A stretch of DNA of 64,000 bases from contig NZ_KE387164.1 in NCBI RefSeq assembly GCF_000430545.1, positions 156,807-220,806 on the forward strand, in the 5' to 3' direction. Shown here one piece after another: positions 18,544 through 28,088 of the stretch. This DNA comes from Tenacibaculum ovolyticum DSM 18103. GTDB lineage: Bacteria; Bacteroidota; Bacteroidia; Flavobacteriales; Flavobacteriaceae. The notes beneath the pieces are model-generated. The model made no database searches, was not told the DNA's origin, and saw only the letters and a program-made list of their open reading frames with translations. Every line of letters starts with the position of its first letter. The stretch's first letter is position 1. The translations under genes and the position numbers were made by a program.

Positions 18544-19020
18544 TTATCTTAAATCGAACAAACTATTTTCTTTTTTAAAAGAAGCTAAATCTGTCCATTC
18601 TTTTATTTTTTTTCCTTGTTGATATTTTTCTGCTTTAACCAGTTTTTGTTGGTTATAACGTAAACAATATCCGTTTTTCTTATTGTTTTTTAACTGGCAC
18701 TTATGGTATACATACCCTTCATCGTTATAAAACAACCACCATTTGTTTTTTTTTCCATCAACGAAATGTCCTTCTTTTTCTATTGTTCCGTTCTTGCGGT
18801 AAAAATACCAATATTTTGTTGAGAGATTCTTTTTGTAGTTGCCTTCTTTTTTTAATTGTCCATTTTTGTAGTAAAATTTCCAATAATTAGTTTTAAGATC
18901 ATTGTTTAACCAACCTTCTGTTTTTAAATTATTGTTGTTATAATATTCTTTTTGATATTTCTTTTGTGAAAAAACCGCAAAGGATATAAAAAATAGAAAT
19001 AAAAAAAGACTACTTTTCAT
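18544..19020 (-). CDS. Secreted MORN-like (YwqK-type) repeat protein
   Basis: The 158-residue protein has a signal peptide (about 1-18) and then at least five repeats of about 20-23 residues with the pattern YYKNGQLKKEGNYK...YWYFYRKNGTIEKEG. These are MORN-variant repeats as in the YwqK family, often annotated as an antitoxin; nothing near it supports a toxin-antitoxin role. The start overlaps the end of the polyferredoxin gene by 11 bases and the stop abuts the GT2 start. Bacteroidota have many periplasmic proteins of this kind of unknown function. Confidence 0.75.
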   Translation of the reverse strand: MKSSLFLFLFFISFAVFSQKKYQKEYYNNNNLKTEGWLNNDLKTNYWKFYYKNGQLKKEGNYKKNLSTKYWYFYRKNGTIEKEGHFVDGKKNKWWLFYNDEGYVYHKCQLKNNKKNGYCLRYNQQKLVKAEKYQQGKKIKEWTDLASFKKENSLFDLR

Positions 19021-20614
19021 TTACTAATTCCATTAAATTAACATCGTTTCCTAATAATACATCTGTAGGGTTGATTCTTCCTTTTTCAGGTCCGTTCTCT
19101 AATTTTAGAACACCTCTTGGGCATACTGCAGAACAAACACCACAACCAACACAACTAGAACGCACAATGTTTTCTCCTTTCTGAGCATACGAACGAACAT
19201 CGATACCTTGTTCACAATATGTAGAACAATTTCCGCAAGAAATACATTGGCCACCATTTGTTGTAATTCTAAAGCGAGATTTAAAACGTTGTACAAATCC
19301 CATGTAGGCAGCTAAAGGACAACCAAAACGACACCAAACTCTGTTTCCTAAAATTGGATAAAAACCTGTACCAATAACACCAGAGAAAATTGAACCAATA
19401 AAGAAACCATAAGATGTTTGTATATCGTAAGCTGAAATTCCGAAAGCAATTTCTTTCCAACTTTCTATTTCAGCAAAATAAGTATATAATGTTAAAGCTG
19501 TCATTCCTAGAGCGAAAACTAATACACCATGTATTAACCAACGTTCAATTTTCCAAGAAAATAAAGACTTACTAGATAATTGTCTGTATGGGTCACCTAA
19601 AGTTTCTGCTAATCCACCACAACCACAAACCCAAGAACAATACCATCTTTTTCCATAGAAATATACCATTACCGGTACAATAACTAAGGTTAATAAAATA
19701 CCCCAAACTAACATGAATATTCCCATGTTTCCACTAGCTAATAGATTGTTAATATTCCAATCGAAAAAGAAAGAATAGTTTAATGGAAATGCATTTTTAA
19801 AATCAAACCAAGGTTGATTAAAGGCTACTAATATTTCTGGAATTATAAAGGCGAATGCTATTTGAAAAAATAAAACAACCGCTGTTCTAAGAATTTGATA
19901 ATTGTTATGACGGTATTTAATAAACATTCTTATTGCAAAAACACTCATTACCGAACAATACATGAATCCATATAAAAACCATTGACTAGATTCATTACCG
20001 CTCATTCCTTTACTAATTGGATTTACCGATAAAATTGGATTTACTAAATAGTTTGGGAAGAAGTATAAGAACATATAAAACCCAACAAAAAAGATAAATG
20101 CTAAGATTCCTAGGTAACCTCTATTGGTTGCCGAATGCTGAAATATTCCGTTGTTTTTTATCCCCGCAGGACCTAATAATTTATAATCAGAAGCAAATGC
20201 GATCGATCCTCCTAAAATAGCTAACCCGAAAGTTAATAAGAAAAATAACCATTGGTTTTGTTGGGGCCAACCAGTTGCAGAAGCTCTTGTTAAAGGATAA
20301 ATAAAATCTTTAGAAGTTTTATTCCACTTCAAATAAATAATTTTATCCCAAGCAATTTCTTTTTGTTTTTTATGAAACTCATTTGAAGCTTTTACTATTT
20401 CAACAATTTTACTTGACAATTGAAAAGCACTTAATTCTTTATTTACAATTTCTGATTGTGCTTTCTCTATGAAAAATTCACTTTTTACTTTTTGTTTAGT
20501 CCAAGTATTAAAAGTTTCTTGAGAAACATTATTTGTACCTGTAAATATGCTTGCTGTAAAAATAGCAAATCCAATAAAGCATATTATTAAACCTATGTTT
20601 TTAATTGTTTTCAT
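19010..20614 (-). CDS. Membrane polyferredoxin (NapH/NosR/CcoG-like 4Fe-4S protein)
   Basis: The 534 residues carry an N-terminal anchor, a periplasmic stretch of about 100 residues, then some eight membrane helices. Two NapH-type cysteine clusters lie in the membrane part (CSWVCGCGG and CRFGCP). A C-terminal cytoplasmic double ferredoxin follows, with CISCGNCSTYC and CVGCGVCSAVCPRG. This architecture moves electrons across or along the inner membrane in NapH, NosR and CcoG. It lies 4 bases after an FAD oxidoreductase gene, which could feed it electrons from NAD(P)H. No nos, nap or cco genes are present, so the electron acceptor is unknown. Confidence 0.85.
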   Translation of the reverse strand: MKTIKNIGLIICFIGFAIFTASIFTGTNNVSQETFNTWTKQKVKSEFFIEKAQSEIVNKELSAFQLSSKIVEIVKASNEFHKKQKEIAWDKIIYLKWNKTSKDFIYPLTRASATGWPQQNQWLFFLLTFGLAILGGSIAFASDYKLLGPAGIKNNGIFQHSATNRGYLGILAFIFFVGFYMFLYFFPNYLVNPILSVNPISKGMSGNESSQWFLYGFMYCSVMSVFAIRMFIKYRHNNYQILRTAVVLFFQIAFAFIIPEILVAFNQPWFDFKNAFPLNYSFFFDWNINNLLASGNMGIFMLVWGILLTLVIVPVMVYFYGKRWYCSWVCGCGGLAETLGDPYRQLSSKSLFSWKIERWLIHGVLVFALGMTALTLYTYFAEIESWKEIAFGISAYDIQTSYGFFIGSIFSGVIGTGFYPILGNRVWCRFGCPLAAYMGFVQRFKSRFRITTNGGQCISCGNCSTYCEQGIDVRSYAQKGENIVRSSCVGCGVCSAVCPRGVLKLENGPEKGRINPTDVLLGNDVNLMELVNEK

Positions 20615-20618
20615 TCTA

Positions 20619-21962
20619 TTATGCTTTATTAAAAATTCGTTTCCAACTTTTCTTTTTTAACTGAATCGTTGTGTTATTCTCTTTGTTAAATTTCGATACA
20701 ATTTCTTTCTCGTGCAGTTTAAAAAATTCAGGATCAAAATTAGCATCAGCTAAATGTTCTAAAACGTATTCTACAGAACGTTTCTCTGTTAGAATTTTAT
20801 CAAAAAACTCATGACGCATTCTAATTCCGAAGTTATTTATACCGATAAACTCATGAGTGTTTTTGTCATAATTAATATGAATACACTTTTTACCACTTTC
20901 GTGTTCCCAATAAAAACGAGCTTCGTTTTCTTTAGGTTGTGCCCATACCCAACCGTAGGTTTGATATTCTATATCCATAAATTTAGCAGAGTTAAACCAA
21001 TGCCCAGGTTTATATGCTGTTTTATTGCCACAAATAGTTTGCGCTAATGTTTCGCCCATCATTCTACCTGTGTACCAAACCGCCTCTATCGGACGACGTT
21101 GATCAATAGGTTCGTGTTGTTCTGCACAATCACCAATTGCATAAATATCTTTAATATTAGTTTCCAAGAAGCGATTAACTTTTACACCTCTTCCTAACTC
21201 GATACCAGACTCTTTTACAAAATTAACATTAGGAGAAACTCCAGCAGTTAATCCAACAACATTACACTTAATTTCTTCACCAGTTTCAGCAATAATAATT
21301 GATTTTACTTGTCCGTTTTCATCGGATTTAATTTCTTTTAAATTAGCTCCTAATCGTAAATCAATATGGTTATTTAAAATTTCTTTATTAATCATTGCTG
21401 ATTCTTGGGCAGGCAGAACACCATTCCAGAAACTTTTTTCACGTACTAAAAAAGTAACAGGAATATTTCTGCTATGTAACATTTCAGCAAGTTCAATTCC
21501 TATTAAACCTCCACCAACAATTACAGCTCGTTTACATATTTTGTTGTTAGGAGCATATTTTTCAAGGTTTTCTAAATCTTGTTTATGGTACATGCCCATA
21601 ACACCATTTAAATCTTGTCCTGGCCAACCAAATTTATTAGGTTTAGATCCTGTAGCAATTATTAACTTATCAAAAGAAAATTTTTCACCGTTGCTAAATT
21701 CAAGCTCTTTATTAGAAGTGTTTATGTTGGTAACAAAACCTTTTTTAAGTTCAATTTTGTTTTTTTTCCAAAACCAAGGCTCGTAAGGTTGCGTATGCTG
21801 GAATGTTAGATGTCCCATATACACATACATTAAAGCAGTTCTAGAAAAAAAGTAATCTGTTTCTGTAGATATTATCGTTATTCTTTTGTCAGAGAGTTTA
21901 CGAATATGTCTTGCGGCTGTAACACCAGAAATTCCATTACCAATAATAACAACGTGTTCCAT
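20619..21962 (-). CDS. NAD(P)H/FAD-dependent oxidoreductase (nitrite/rubredoxin reductase-like)
   Basis: The 447-residue protein starts with the FAD-binding motif VIIGNGISGVTAAR (residues 4-17), has a central NAD(P)H motif VIVGGGLIGIELAE, and a second flavin contact DIYAIGDCAE. This is the pyridine nucleotide-disulfide oxidoreductase class 3 fold, as in the N-terminal half of NirB and in rubredoxin reductases; no disulfide CxxxxC is seen. It is the first gene of the seven-gene operon and is followed 4 bases later by the polyferredoxin, a likely redox partner. The physiological substrate cannot be named. Confidence 0.85.
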   Translation of the reverse strand: MEHVVIIGNGISGVTAARHIRKLSDKRITIISTETDYFFSRTALMYVYMGHLTFQHTQPYEPWFWKKNKIELKKGFVTNINTSNKELEFSNGEKFSFDKLIIATGSKPNKFGWPGQDLNGVMGMYHKQDLENLEKYAPNNKICKRAVIVGGGLIGIELAEMLHSRNIPVTFLVREKSFWNGVLPAQESAMINKEILNNHIDLRLGANLKEIKSDENGQVKSIIIAETGEEIKCNVVGLTAGVSPNVNFVKESGIELGRGVKVNRFLETNIKDIYAIGDCAEQHEPIDQRRPIEAVWYTGRMMGETLAQTICGNKTAYKPGHWFNSAKFMDIEYQTYGWVWAQPKENEARFYWEHESGKKCIHINYDKNTHEFIGINNFGIRMRHEFFDKILTEKRSVEYVLEHLADANFDPEFFKLHEKEIVSKFNKENNTTIQLKKKSWKRIFNKA

Positions 21963-22106
21963 AATAATTGATTTGCAAGTTAGGTCGTTGTTAAAGTTAA
22001 GAACTTAATAGTGTAAATAAATTTAGAATGAATTTAAATAAGAAGAAAGCTTGTAAGCTGCTGAAAAACAAAACGTCTTAATTTATTCAATTATAAAAAA
22101 GTAATA

Positions 22107-22994
22107 ATGAAAACTAGAATTATACATATTATAACTACAGTGGCTTTATTTAGCTTTTCTCAAGGATTTGCTCAAGAAGAGAAAAAAGAAGAAAAAAGTA
22201 ATATTCAGACATATACACCATCTAAACTATTAAATAAAGGGCAGTGGGATATTAAATTTTTTAACGGTTTATATACACAGACAAAAGCTACTGGAGAAAA
22301 TAATAGTAAGTCGAGTAAAATTGCTAGGCAGAATTTTTTTACATCTACTGTAGAAGTTTTTACAGGGGTTTCAGATAATTCTAGATTTAATGTAGGTGCT
22401 ATTGTAGAGTTTCGTTCTAATACATTTGGTGGTAGGCAAGCGCTTTCAGTATTTAGTTTAGAAGATACAAATACAGATAGAAAAGGAATTAGTTCTATAG
22501 CCCCATCGGTTAAAATTCAACCTTTTGAAAGCATAGGGAATTTTTCTTTTCAAACATCATTGCATATACCTTTATTAAAAAAAGGTGATGAGAATAACAA
22601 TCCAGATGGTTTTTTAGATCAAACAGCTTGGTCTTTACAAAATAGATTTTTCTATGATTATACTTTTGAAAGTGGAGACTGGCAACTATTTACAGAGTTA
22701 AATACAGAATATGGTTTTGGAGACGATAAAAGTTTTGCAAATAATACTTTTTTAGTAGCCCCAGGAGTATTTATGAGTTACTTTCCTTCTGATAAATCTA
22801 CTGTTTTAGGGTTCGTGCAACATTCACAACGTTTTGGGGATTTTGAACAGAATAATACATCTCTTGGTTTTGGAGGTAAATATCAACTTACAAGTGTTTT
22901 AAACTTAGAAGTTTTATATAGTAATATTGTGAGAGGATACAATTTTCAGGGTTTAGGAAGTACTTATAGTATAGGGTTACGTGCATTATTTTAA
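22107..22994 (+). CDS. Outer-membrane beta-barrel protein of unknown function
   Basis: The 295-residue protein has a signal peptide (about 1-22, cleaved near GFAQ) and then alternating hydrophobic/aromatic strands with tight polar turns, ending in a terminal strand SIGLRALF with the C-terminal Phe typical of barrel insertion. I estimate 10-12 strands. It resembles proteins loosely annotated as transporters of the MetA-pathway family, without a firm match. It is divergent from the redox/glycosyltransferase operon and heads a plus-strand run with the glycosidase lipoprotein, so a role in surface glycan handling is possible but not shown. Confidence 0.75.
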   Translation: MKTRIIHIITTVALFSFSQGFAQEEKKEEKSNIQTYTPSKLLNKGQWDIKFFNGLYTQTKATGENNSKSSKIARQNFFTSTVEVFTGVSDNSRFNVGAIVEFRSNTFGGRQALSVFSLEDTNTDRKGISSIAPSVKIQPFESIGNFSFQTSLHIPLLKKGDENNNPDGFLDQTAWSLQNRFFYDYTFESGDWQLFTELNTEYGFGDDKSFANNTFLVAPGVFMSYFPSDKSTVLGFVQHSQRFGDFEQNNTSLGFGGKYQLTSVLNLEVLYSNIVRGYNFQGLGSTYSIGLRALF

Positions 22995-23014
22995 AAAACA
23001 GTAATTTAGGAGTT

Positions 23015-24010
23015 ATGAAAATAATAAGACTCCTTTTAATGTGCCTTATATGTTTGTCTTGTAAGAGCCAAACAAAAAAGATGAACGGAATTAGTTTTGT
23101 GGCTTCTCCAGAAAAAATAAACCATAAACATATTTCTCCTATTTTAAAGGTGTCAGCCAACTATGTTGCGTTGATGCCTTTTGGCTTTATCAAAGATTTA
23201 TCTTCTCCTAAAATAATTCATAATACCAACAGGCAATGGTTTGGTGAAACTGAAAAAGGAATTGTTCAATATGGAAAAGAGTTTACTAAAAGTAATATTA
23301 AATTGATGATTAAGCCTCAAATATGGGTGTGGAAAGGAGAATTTACTGGAAATATTAAAATGGAGTCTGAAAAAGACTGGAAAATATTAGAAGATTCATA
23401 TTCAGAATTTATTTTAACTTATGCTAAAACAGCACAAGAATTAAAAGCTGCTGTTTTTTGTATTGGTACCGAATTAGAGAACTTTGTAGTTAATAGGCCT
23501 CTTTTTTGGCAAGCCTTAATTAAGAAAATAAGAACTGTTTATAAAGGGGAATTAACGTACGCTGCGAACTGGGATGAATACAAAAGAGTTCCTTTTTGGG
23601 GGCAATTAGATTATATTGGCATTGATGCCTATTTTCCTTTAAGTACTAAAAAATCACCATCGAAAGAAGAGTTTGAGGAAGGATGGTTGGTTCATAAAAA
23701 AGAAATTCAAAGAGTTAGAAAAAAAGTAAACAAACCAGTTTTGTTTACAGAGTATGGTTACAGAAGTGTTGATTTTACGGGTAAAGAACCTTGGGATTCA
23801 AATAAGGTAATTGAACAGGTGAATTTAGAGGCTCAAAAAAATGCAACTGAGGCTATTTATAATCAATTTTGGAAAGAAGATTGGTTTGCTGGAGGTTTTT
23901 TATGGAAATGGTTTCATAAACACAATGAAGTAGGAGGGGAGAATAATAATAGGTTTACACCTCAGAATAAGCCTGCTGAAAGATTACTAAAACAATTGTA
24001 TGGGAAATAA
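23015..24010 (+). CDS. GH113-like glycosidase lipoprotein
   Basis: The 331-residue protein carries a lipoprotein signal (LICLSC, lipidated Cys16) and a TIM-barrel of the glycoside hydrolase family 113 type. The two expected catalytic acids are visible: Glu153 in CIGTELENF and Glu246 in FTEYGYR. The opening NGISFVASP and ALMPFGF are typical for the family. Characterised GH113 enzymes are beta-mannanases; specificity of this one is unknown. It starts 20 bases after the barrel gene and overlaps the next lipoprotein gene by 11 bases. Lipidation suggests a periplasmic or surface membrane location. Confidence 0.82.
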   Translation: MKIIRLLLMCLICLSCKSQTKKMNGISFVASPEKINHKHISPILKVSANYVALMPFGFIKDLSSPKIIHNTNRQWFGETEKGIVQYGKEFTKSNIKLMIKPQIWVWKGEFTGNIKMESEKDWKILEDSYSEFILTYAKTAQELKAAVFCIGTELENFVVNRPLFWQALIKKIRTVYKGELTYAANWDEYKRVPFWGQLDYIGIDAYFPLSTKKSPSKEEFEEGWLVHKKEIQRVRKKVNKPVLFTEYGYRSVDFTGKEPWDSNKVIEQVNLEAQKNATEAIYNQFWKEDWFAGGFLWKWFHKHNEVGGENNNRFTPQNKPAERLLKQLYGK

Positions 24011-24740
24011 AATAGGTTACATCATAATTTATTGCTTGTTTTTATGGAGTTGTACAGAAGCATCACCTGTTAACACATTTACAAACTTACAAGAGTTAAT
24101 AAATAGTAAAATAGGATTAAATAAAGGTGAGGTTATTGCTTGCGCAGCAAGTGATAAATTAAACGATAATAAAACGTATATTTTTTATTATCCAATACCA
24201 TCAGCAAAAAATATTCAATATTTTGAAACAGAAAGTGTAAATGTTAATAAAGATGATTACTCGCTTTATAAATTAGTTGAGTTAGAAAAAGAAGGTGTTT
24301 TTAATGGTTATTTAGAAAGATTTGTAAGAGAAAGTACAAAAGAAGTTTGGTGTATTGTTACTTACGAAGTAAGTGGGGAGTTTTATAAATCGAATCCTAT
24401 TCGATTAAAACATCAATCTATTCCAACGGAATGGACAAACAATGTAATTGTTGATAAATCAGTAAGTTTAAAACCTAAATTTATTTGGGCTGATGGTCTT
24501 GTTAAAGAGAATGTTATTTATTTTCAGGTAATTACTGATTTCGAAAATAATCTGCTATCAGGAACTTACACTTATGATGAATGGTTTCAATATTACAATC
24601 TTTCAAATGTTGTTTTAAACATAACTAGAGAATCACCACCAGATTTAATAAAAGGGAATGATTATGGTTTTACAATGATGGGAGTAAGTGAAGATAATTG
24701 GGTTAATTTAGTTTTACAGAAAACAATTAAAGTGGAATAA
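24000..24740 (+). CDS. Hypothetical lipoprotein
   Basis: The 246-residue protein has a lipoprotein signal (FLWSC, Cys18) and no domain I recognise. The mature part appears beta-rich, possibly of immunoglobulin-like strands. The start overlaps the GH113-like gene by 11 bases and the stop shares a base with the ATG of the Omp85-like gene, so the three are translated together and probably act in one envelope complex. Function unknown. Confidence 0.8.
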   Translation: MGNKIGYIIIYCLFLWSCTEASPVNTFTNLQELINSKIGLNKGEVIACAASDKLNDNKTYIFYYPIPSAKNIQYFETESVNVNKDDYSLYKLVELEKEGVFNGYLERFVRESTKEVWCIVTYEVSGEFYKSNPIRLKHQSIPTEWTNNVIVDKSVSLKPKFIWADGLVKENVIYFQVITDFENNLLSGTYTYDEWFQYYNLSNVVLNITRESPPDLIKGNDYGFTMMGVSEDNWVNLVLQKTIKVE

Positions 24741-26005
24741 TGAAAAAGAAATTTACATTTTTAGTATTAACTATTTGTTTCAGTTTTTATACATTTTCTC
24801 AAGAGAACATAATTCTTGATTTGAAGATAAAAGGAATTAAAAAAACTAAAATATCACTTATTAAAAAACTAATAGAAACTAAAAAAAACACATCTTTAGA
24901 TTCTATTCAATTATTTGAAGATATTGTTCGTTTAAAACGATTGCCCGCAATATCACATGCTTATTTTCAAGTGTTTCATGTTAATGAAAATAAATACAAT
25001 GTATATATTAATGTTGAAGAGAATTTTACATTAATTCCAGAGTTTAATATTTGGACTACTACAAATAAAAAAACAGCTTACAAGATAGGGGTTTCGGATT
25101 ATAATTTTTTGGGACAGAATATTACTTTTGGTGGTTTTTATCAGAACAACGGATTCAATTCTTATGGTATAAATTTCAGAGCACCAACACTGTTCTCTAG
25201 TAAGTGGGGTTTAGCTTTACACCATCAAAAATGGGTAAGTGAAGAGCCTTTATATTTCGATGAAAGAACGGCAAATTATAAATATCAAAATATTTCTTAT
25301 GAAGCCCTTGCCTTATATCAAGTGAGTTTTAAAAATAATCTTCAATTTGGAATTAATTATTTTAAAGAAAAATATGATTATTTAACAGGAAGCACAGATC
25401 CAAGTATTCCTGTAAAACTAGATGTGAAAAAATGGTTACTTAAAACAGTTTATACTTACGATAACTTAAATTACTATTATCAATATATAAGTGGCTTTAA
25501 AAATCAGTTTTATGGCCAATATGTAATTTCTGAAAATGAGTATCAAGAAGATTTTTTAATCGCTTGGAATGATTTTTTTTATTATAAGAGAGTTGGAGAA
25601 AAAGGAAATTGGGCTAATAGATTACGTATTGGATTATCTTCAAATATAAAAAGTCCTTTTGCGCCTTTCGCACTAGATAATAATGTGAACTTAAGAGGAG
25701 TTGGTATTTTAGTAGATAGAGGTACTGGTAGTATTGTTTGGAATACTGAATATCGATATACACTGTATGAGAATAATTGGTTTGTTATGCAGGGGAATTC
25801 ATTTATTGATGCAGGTTCTTGGAGAAACCCAGGTGGAAGCCTTAGTGATTTTATTAAAGGTAAAAATATTCAAGTATATTCAGGAATTGGATTACGTTTT
25901 ATCAATAAAAAAATATTCAATGCCGTATTTAGAGTTGATTATGGCTACGGTTTAACCAAAAATTCATCTAAAGGACTAGTTTTTGGAATAGGGCAGTATT
26001 TTTAA
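24740..26005 (+). CDS. Omp85/BamA-family outer-membrane protein with one POTRA-like domain
   Basis: The 421 residues include a signal peptide (about 1-20), a single POTRA-like domain (about 24-95, ending in YNVYINVEEN) and a barrel of about 300 residues. The Omp85 landmarks are present: NLRGVG near residue 319, GSIVWNTEYRY just after, and a closing strand LVFGIGQYF with terminal Phe. BamA has five POTRA domains, so this is a reduced member as in many Bacteroidota accessory Omp85 proteins. It overlaps the upstream lipoprotein gene by 1 base. It may insert or export an envelope component made by the neighbouring genes; that is inference. Confidence 0.85.
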   Translation: MKKKFTFLVLTICFSFYTFSQENIILDLKIKGIKKTKISLIKKLIETKKNTSLDSIQLFEDIVRLKRLPAISHAYFQVFHVNENKYNVYINVEENFTLIPEFNIWTTTNKKTAYKIGVSDYNFLGQNITFGGFYQNNGFNSYGINFRAPTLFSSKWGLALHHQKWVSEEPLYFDERTANYKYQNISYEALALYQVSFKNNLQFGINYFKEKYDYLTGSTDPSIPVKLDVKKWLLKTVYTYDNLNYYYQYISGFKNQFYGQYVISENEYQEDFLIAWNDFFYYKRVGEKGNWANRLRIGLSSNIKSPFAPFALDNNVNLRGVGILVDRGTGSIVWNTEYRYTLYENNWFVMQGNSFIDAGSWRNPGGSLSDFIKGKNIQVYSGIGLRFINKKIFNAVFRVDYGYGLTKNSSKGLVFGIGQYF

Positions 26006-26009
26006 AGTG

Positions 26010-26894
26010 TTACTTCGAATTTAATGGGTATATTTCTTGATTAAGAAAATCTTTAGGGAACCTTTCATCTCCACTAAAGCCAATTTCAATATTACGACCA
26101 CTATGTGGAATGTAATTTGTTTTAAATATGTAATCCCAAATACTTAAAGTAATCCCGAAATTAACACCTTTTCTTCGTTCTATAGGTAATTCTTTTGCAT
26201 GGTGCCAAATATGCATTTTAGGGTTGTTTAAAATGTATTTTAAAAAACCATAATCCCAGTTAATATTCGCGTGATTTAAATGTCCAATAGTAATATTAAA
26301 AAAGTGAACTAAAGCAATGTCCTTGGCTGTAAATCCGCCTATAATAGCTAAAGGAATATACTTCATAGAATTATATAGTACTGGTTCCATCCAATGATAA
26401 CGTAAATGTGCAGCAAATCCCATTTCTTTTACTGAATGATGTACTTTGTGAAAGTTCCATAAAAAATCATACCTGTGTAAAAGGGTGTGTGTAAACCATT
26501 GTACAAAATCAATAATAACAAGAAATATAAGAAGACGTGCCCAAAGAGGAAATTCGTTAATATTGAATAATTGAAAACTTTCAATAGAAAGTCCGATAAA
26601 ACCTAAAATATCATTAAATATTTGAGCTGTAGAATTAGATAAAGCAATAAGAATAATGAGGTTTAATAAAAAGAAATTAAAAAACATATAAAAACCATCT
26701 AACCAAAAATCCTTTCTAAATATGGATTGGTTTTTACGCCAAGGAAAAATTATTTCTAAGCCCCAAACAAACAAAGAAATAATAATTAAACCATAAAAAT
26801 AATTCTCCCAATTTAATTCCATTAAAACAGATTGTTTTATGTAATTCCAGTAGTTGGAATAAGAGCTTTTTATGATATCTAAGTATTTGTTCAT
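26010..26894 (-). CDS. Sterol desaturase/fatty acid hydroxylase family protein
   Basis: The 294-residue integral membrane protein has three or four helices and the diiron histidine clusters of the family: HTLLH, HKVHH and HIWHH, with further His in LRYHW and IGHLNHANINWDYG. Members hydroxylate or desaturate lipids using O2. In Bacteroidota they are thought to modify membrane fatty acids or lipid head groups, but this one has no tested substrate. It converges with the Omp85-like gene, only 4 bases apart. Confidence 0.88.
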   Translation of the reverse strand: MNKYLDIIKSSYSNYWNYIKQSVLMELNWENYFYGLIIISLFVWGLEIIFPWRKNQSIFRKDFWLDGFYMFFNFFLLNLIILIALSNSTAQIFNDILGFIGLSIESFQLFNINEFPLWARLLIFLVIIDFVQWFTHTLLHRYDFLWNFHKVHHSVKEMGFAAHLRYHWMEPVLYNSMKYIPLAIIGGFTAKDIALVHFFNITIGHLNHANINWDYGFLKYILNNPKMHIWHHAKELPIERRKGVNFGITLSIWDYIFKTNYIPHSGRNIEIGFSGDERFPKDFLNQEIYPLNSK

Positions 26895-26963
26895 TAGATT
26901 AAAGAATGTTTGCTTGGGTATAAAAATAACAAAATAAAGATAGTTAAGGATTTTTTATTTAAG

Positions 26964-27965
26964 TTAAACAGATACAATTATAGATAAGATTTTAAAAATA
27001 ATAGCACTCATAATTGCTGCTATAGGTAGCGTAAGTACCCAAGATAAAATAATTTTACCTATTACCTTGTAGTTCGCTTTTTTAGTAACTGTCCCAATTC
27101 CAAAAAGAGAACCAACAGAAACATGGGTTGTAGAAACAGGTAAGCCATGTATGCTTGCTGTAGTTACTAATAAACCTGTAATCATGTTTGCGGTAAATCC
27201 TTGTCCTGAATTCATTTGGGTGATTTTTTTACTCATTGTTTCACCTACTTTTTTTGCATTTAATAATCCTCCTAAAGCCATAATAATAGCAACAGAAATC
27301 ATACTCCATTTAACATCAATTGTATTGATTATTATTAATAAACCGACAATCTTAGGGGTGTCGTTTAATCCTCTAGCAAAACTTACAACTCCAGAGCTCA
27401 TATAGTGTAAAAAATCTAGAATTTTGGTAGAGCTAATTCCGAATAAGGTAGGCTTATCTTTATTTAAAGAAGGTATTTGTTTTCGTGAAAACTTGAAAAA
27501 TAAATAGGTGATTAAGCTTAAAATAGCGGCCATAAGTGGGCTAACAATTAAAGGAATTAAAAAAGTATTACCAAGTTTGTGAAAGTTAAAACTTGTACCA
27601 ACTGCCATAATACCTGCTCCAAATAAGGCTCCAACTAAACTATGAGTAGTAGAAATAGGCATTCCTATTTTAGTTGCAGAAAAAACAGTTATAGCAGCAC
27701 CTAGAGCGATTGCAATTGCAAAAATTGGAGTTTGTATTAATTCATCAGGAACTAAACCTTTTCCTGAAAAATTTTTAACTAATTCTTCCGCTAAAAAAAT
27801 AGCAGCAATAGATCCTGAAAGAGTTGTGATTGTAGCCCAGTTAATTGCTTTTTTATAATTGGTAGTTCCGGAGCCGAATAAAGTAGCAACACCTTTAAAA
27901 TTATCATTAGCACCATTACTATAAGCTAAAAAGCAAGCGGCAATAAAAAGAAGTATTAATATCAT
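26964..27965 (-). CDS. Inorganic phosphate transporter, PiT family (short form)
   Basis: The 333-residue protein has about ten membrane helices and both PiT signature repeats, AYSNGANDNFKGVA near residue 14 and GVVSFARGLNDTPK in the second half, each followed by a PISTTH/PVSTTH segment. PiT carriers move metal-phosphate with protons or sodium across the inner membrane. No PhoU-like domain is fused and no phoU gene is adjacent, unlike the larger PiT at 52639. It appears to be a single-gene unit. Confidence 0.93.
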   Translation of the reverse strand: MILILLFIAACFLAYSNGANDNFKGVATLFGSGTTNYKKAINWATITTLSGSIAAIFLAEELVKNFSGKGLVPDELIQTPIFAIAIALGAAITVFSATKIGMPISTTHSLVGALFGAGIMAVGTSFNFHKLGNTFLIPLIVSPLMAAILSLITYLFFKFSRKQIPSLNKDKPTLFGISSTKILDFLHYMSSGVVSFARGLNDTPKIVGLLIIINTIDVKWSMISVAIIMALGGLLNAKKVGETMSKKITQMNSGQGFTANMITGLLVTTASIHGLPVSTTHVSVGSLFGIGTVTKKANYKVIGKIILSWVLTLPIAAIMSAIIFKILSIIVSV

Positions 27966-28032
27966 TTAATTATAAATTTTAATATTACAGTTTTGACGAA
28001 TAGCTTTGCTTATACTTACTAATTTTAACAAA

Positions 28033-28062
28033 AAAAACCGTCAAAATATTTTTTGACGGTTT
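28033..28062 (-). terminator. Terminator of the DUF4271-hemD unit
   Basis: A 13-bp perfect stem (AAAACCGTCAAAA arms) with a TATT loop lies 27 bases past the hemD stop. A- and T-tracts on both sides make it effective on the minus strand. Confidence 0.85.
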
Positions 28063-28088
28063 TGTGTATATGTTAAAAAGTAAATGAA

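Noticed and set aside
18544..19020. MORN/YwqK protein as antitoxin of a toxin-antitoxin pair
   Set aside because: It has a signal peptide, so it is periplasmic, and neither neighbour looks like a toxin.
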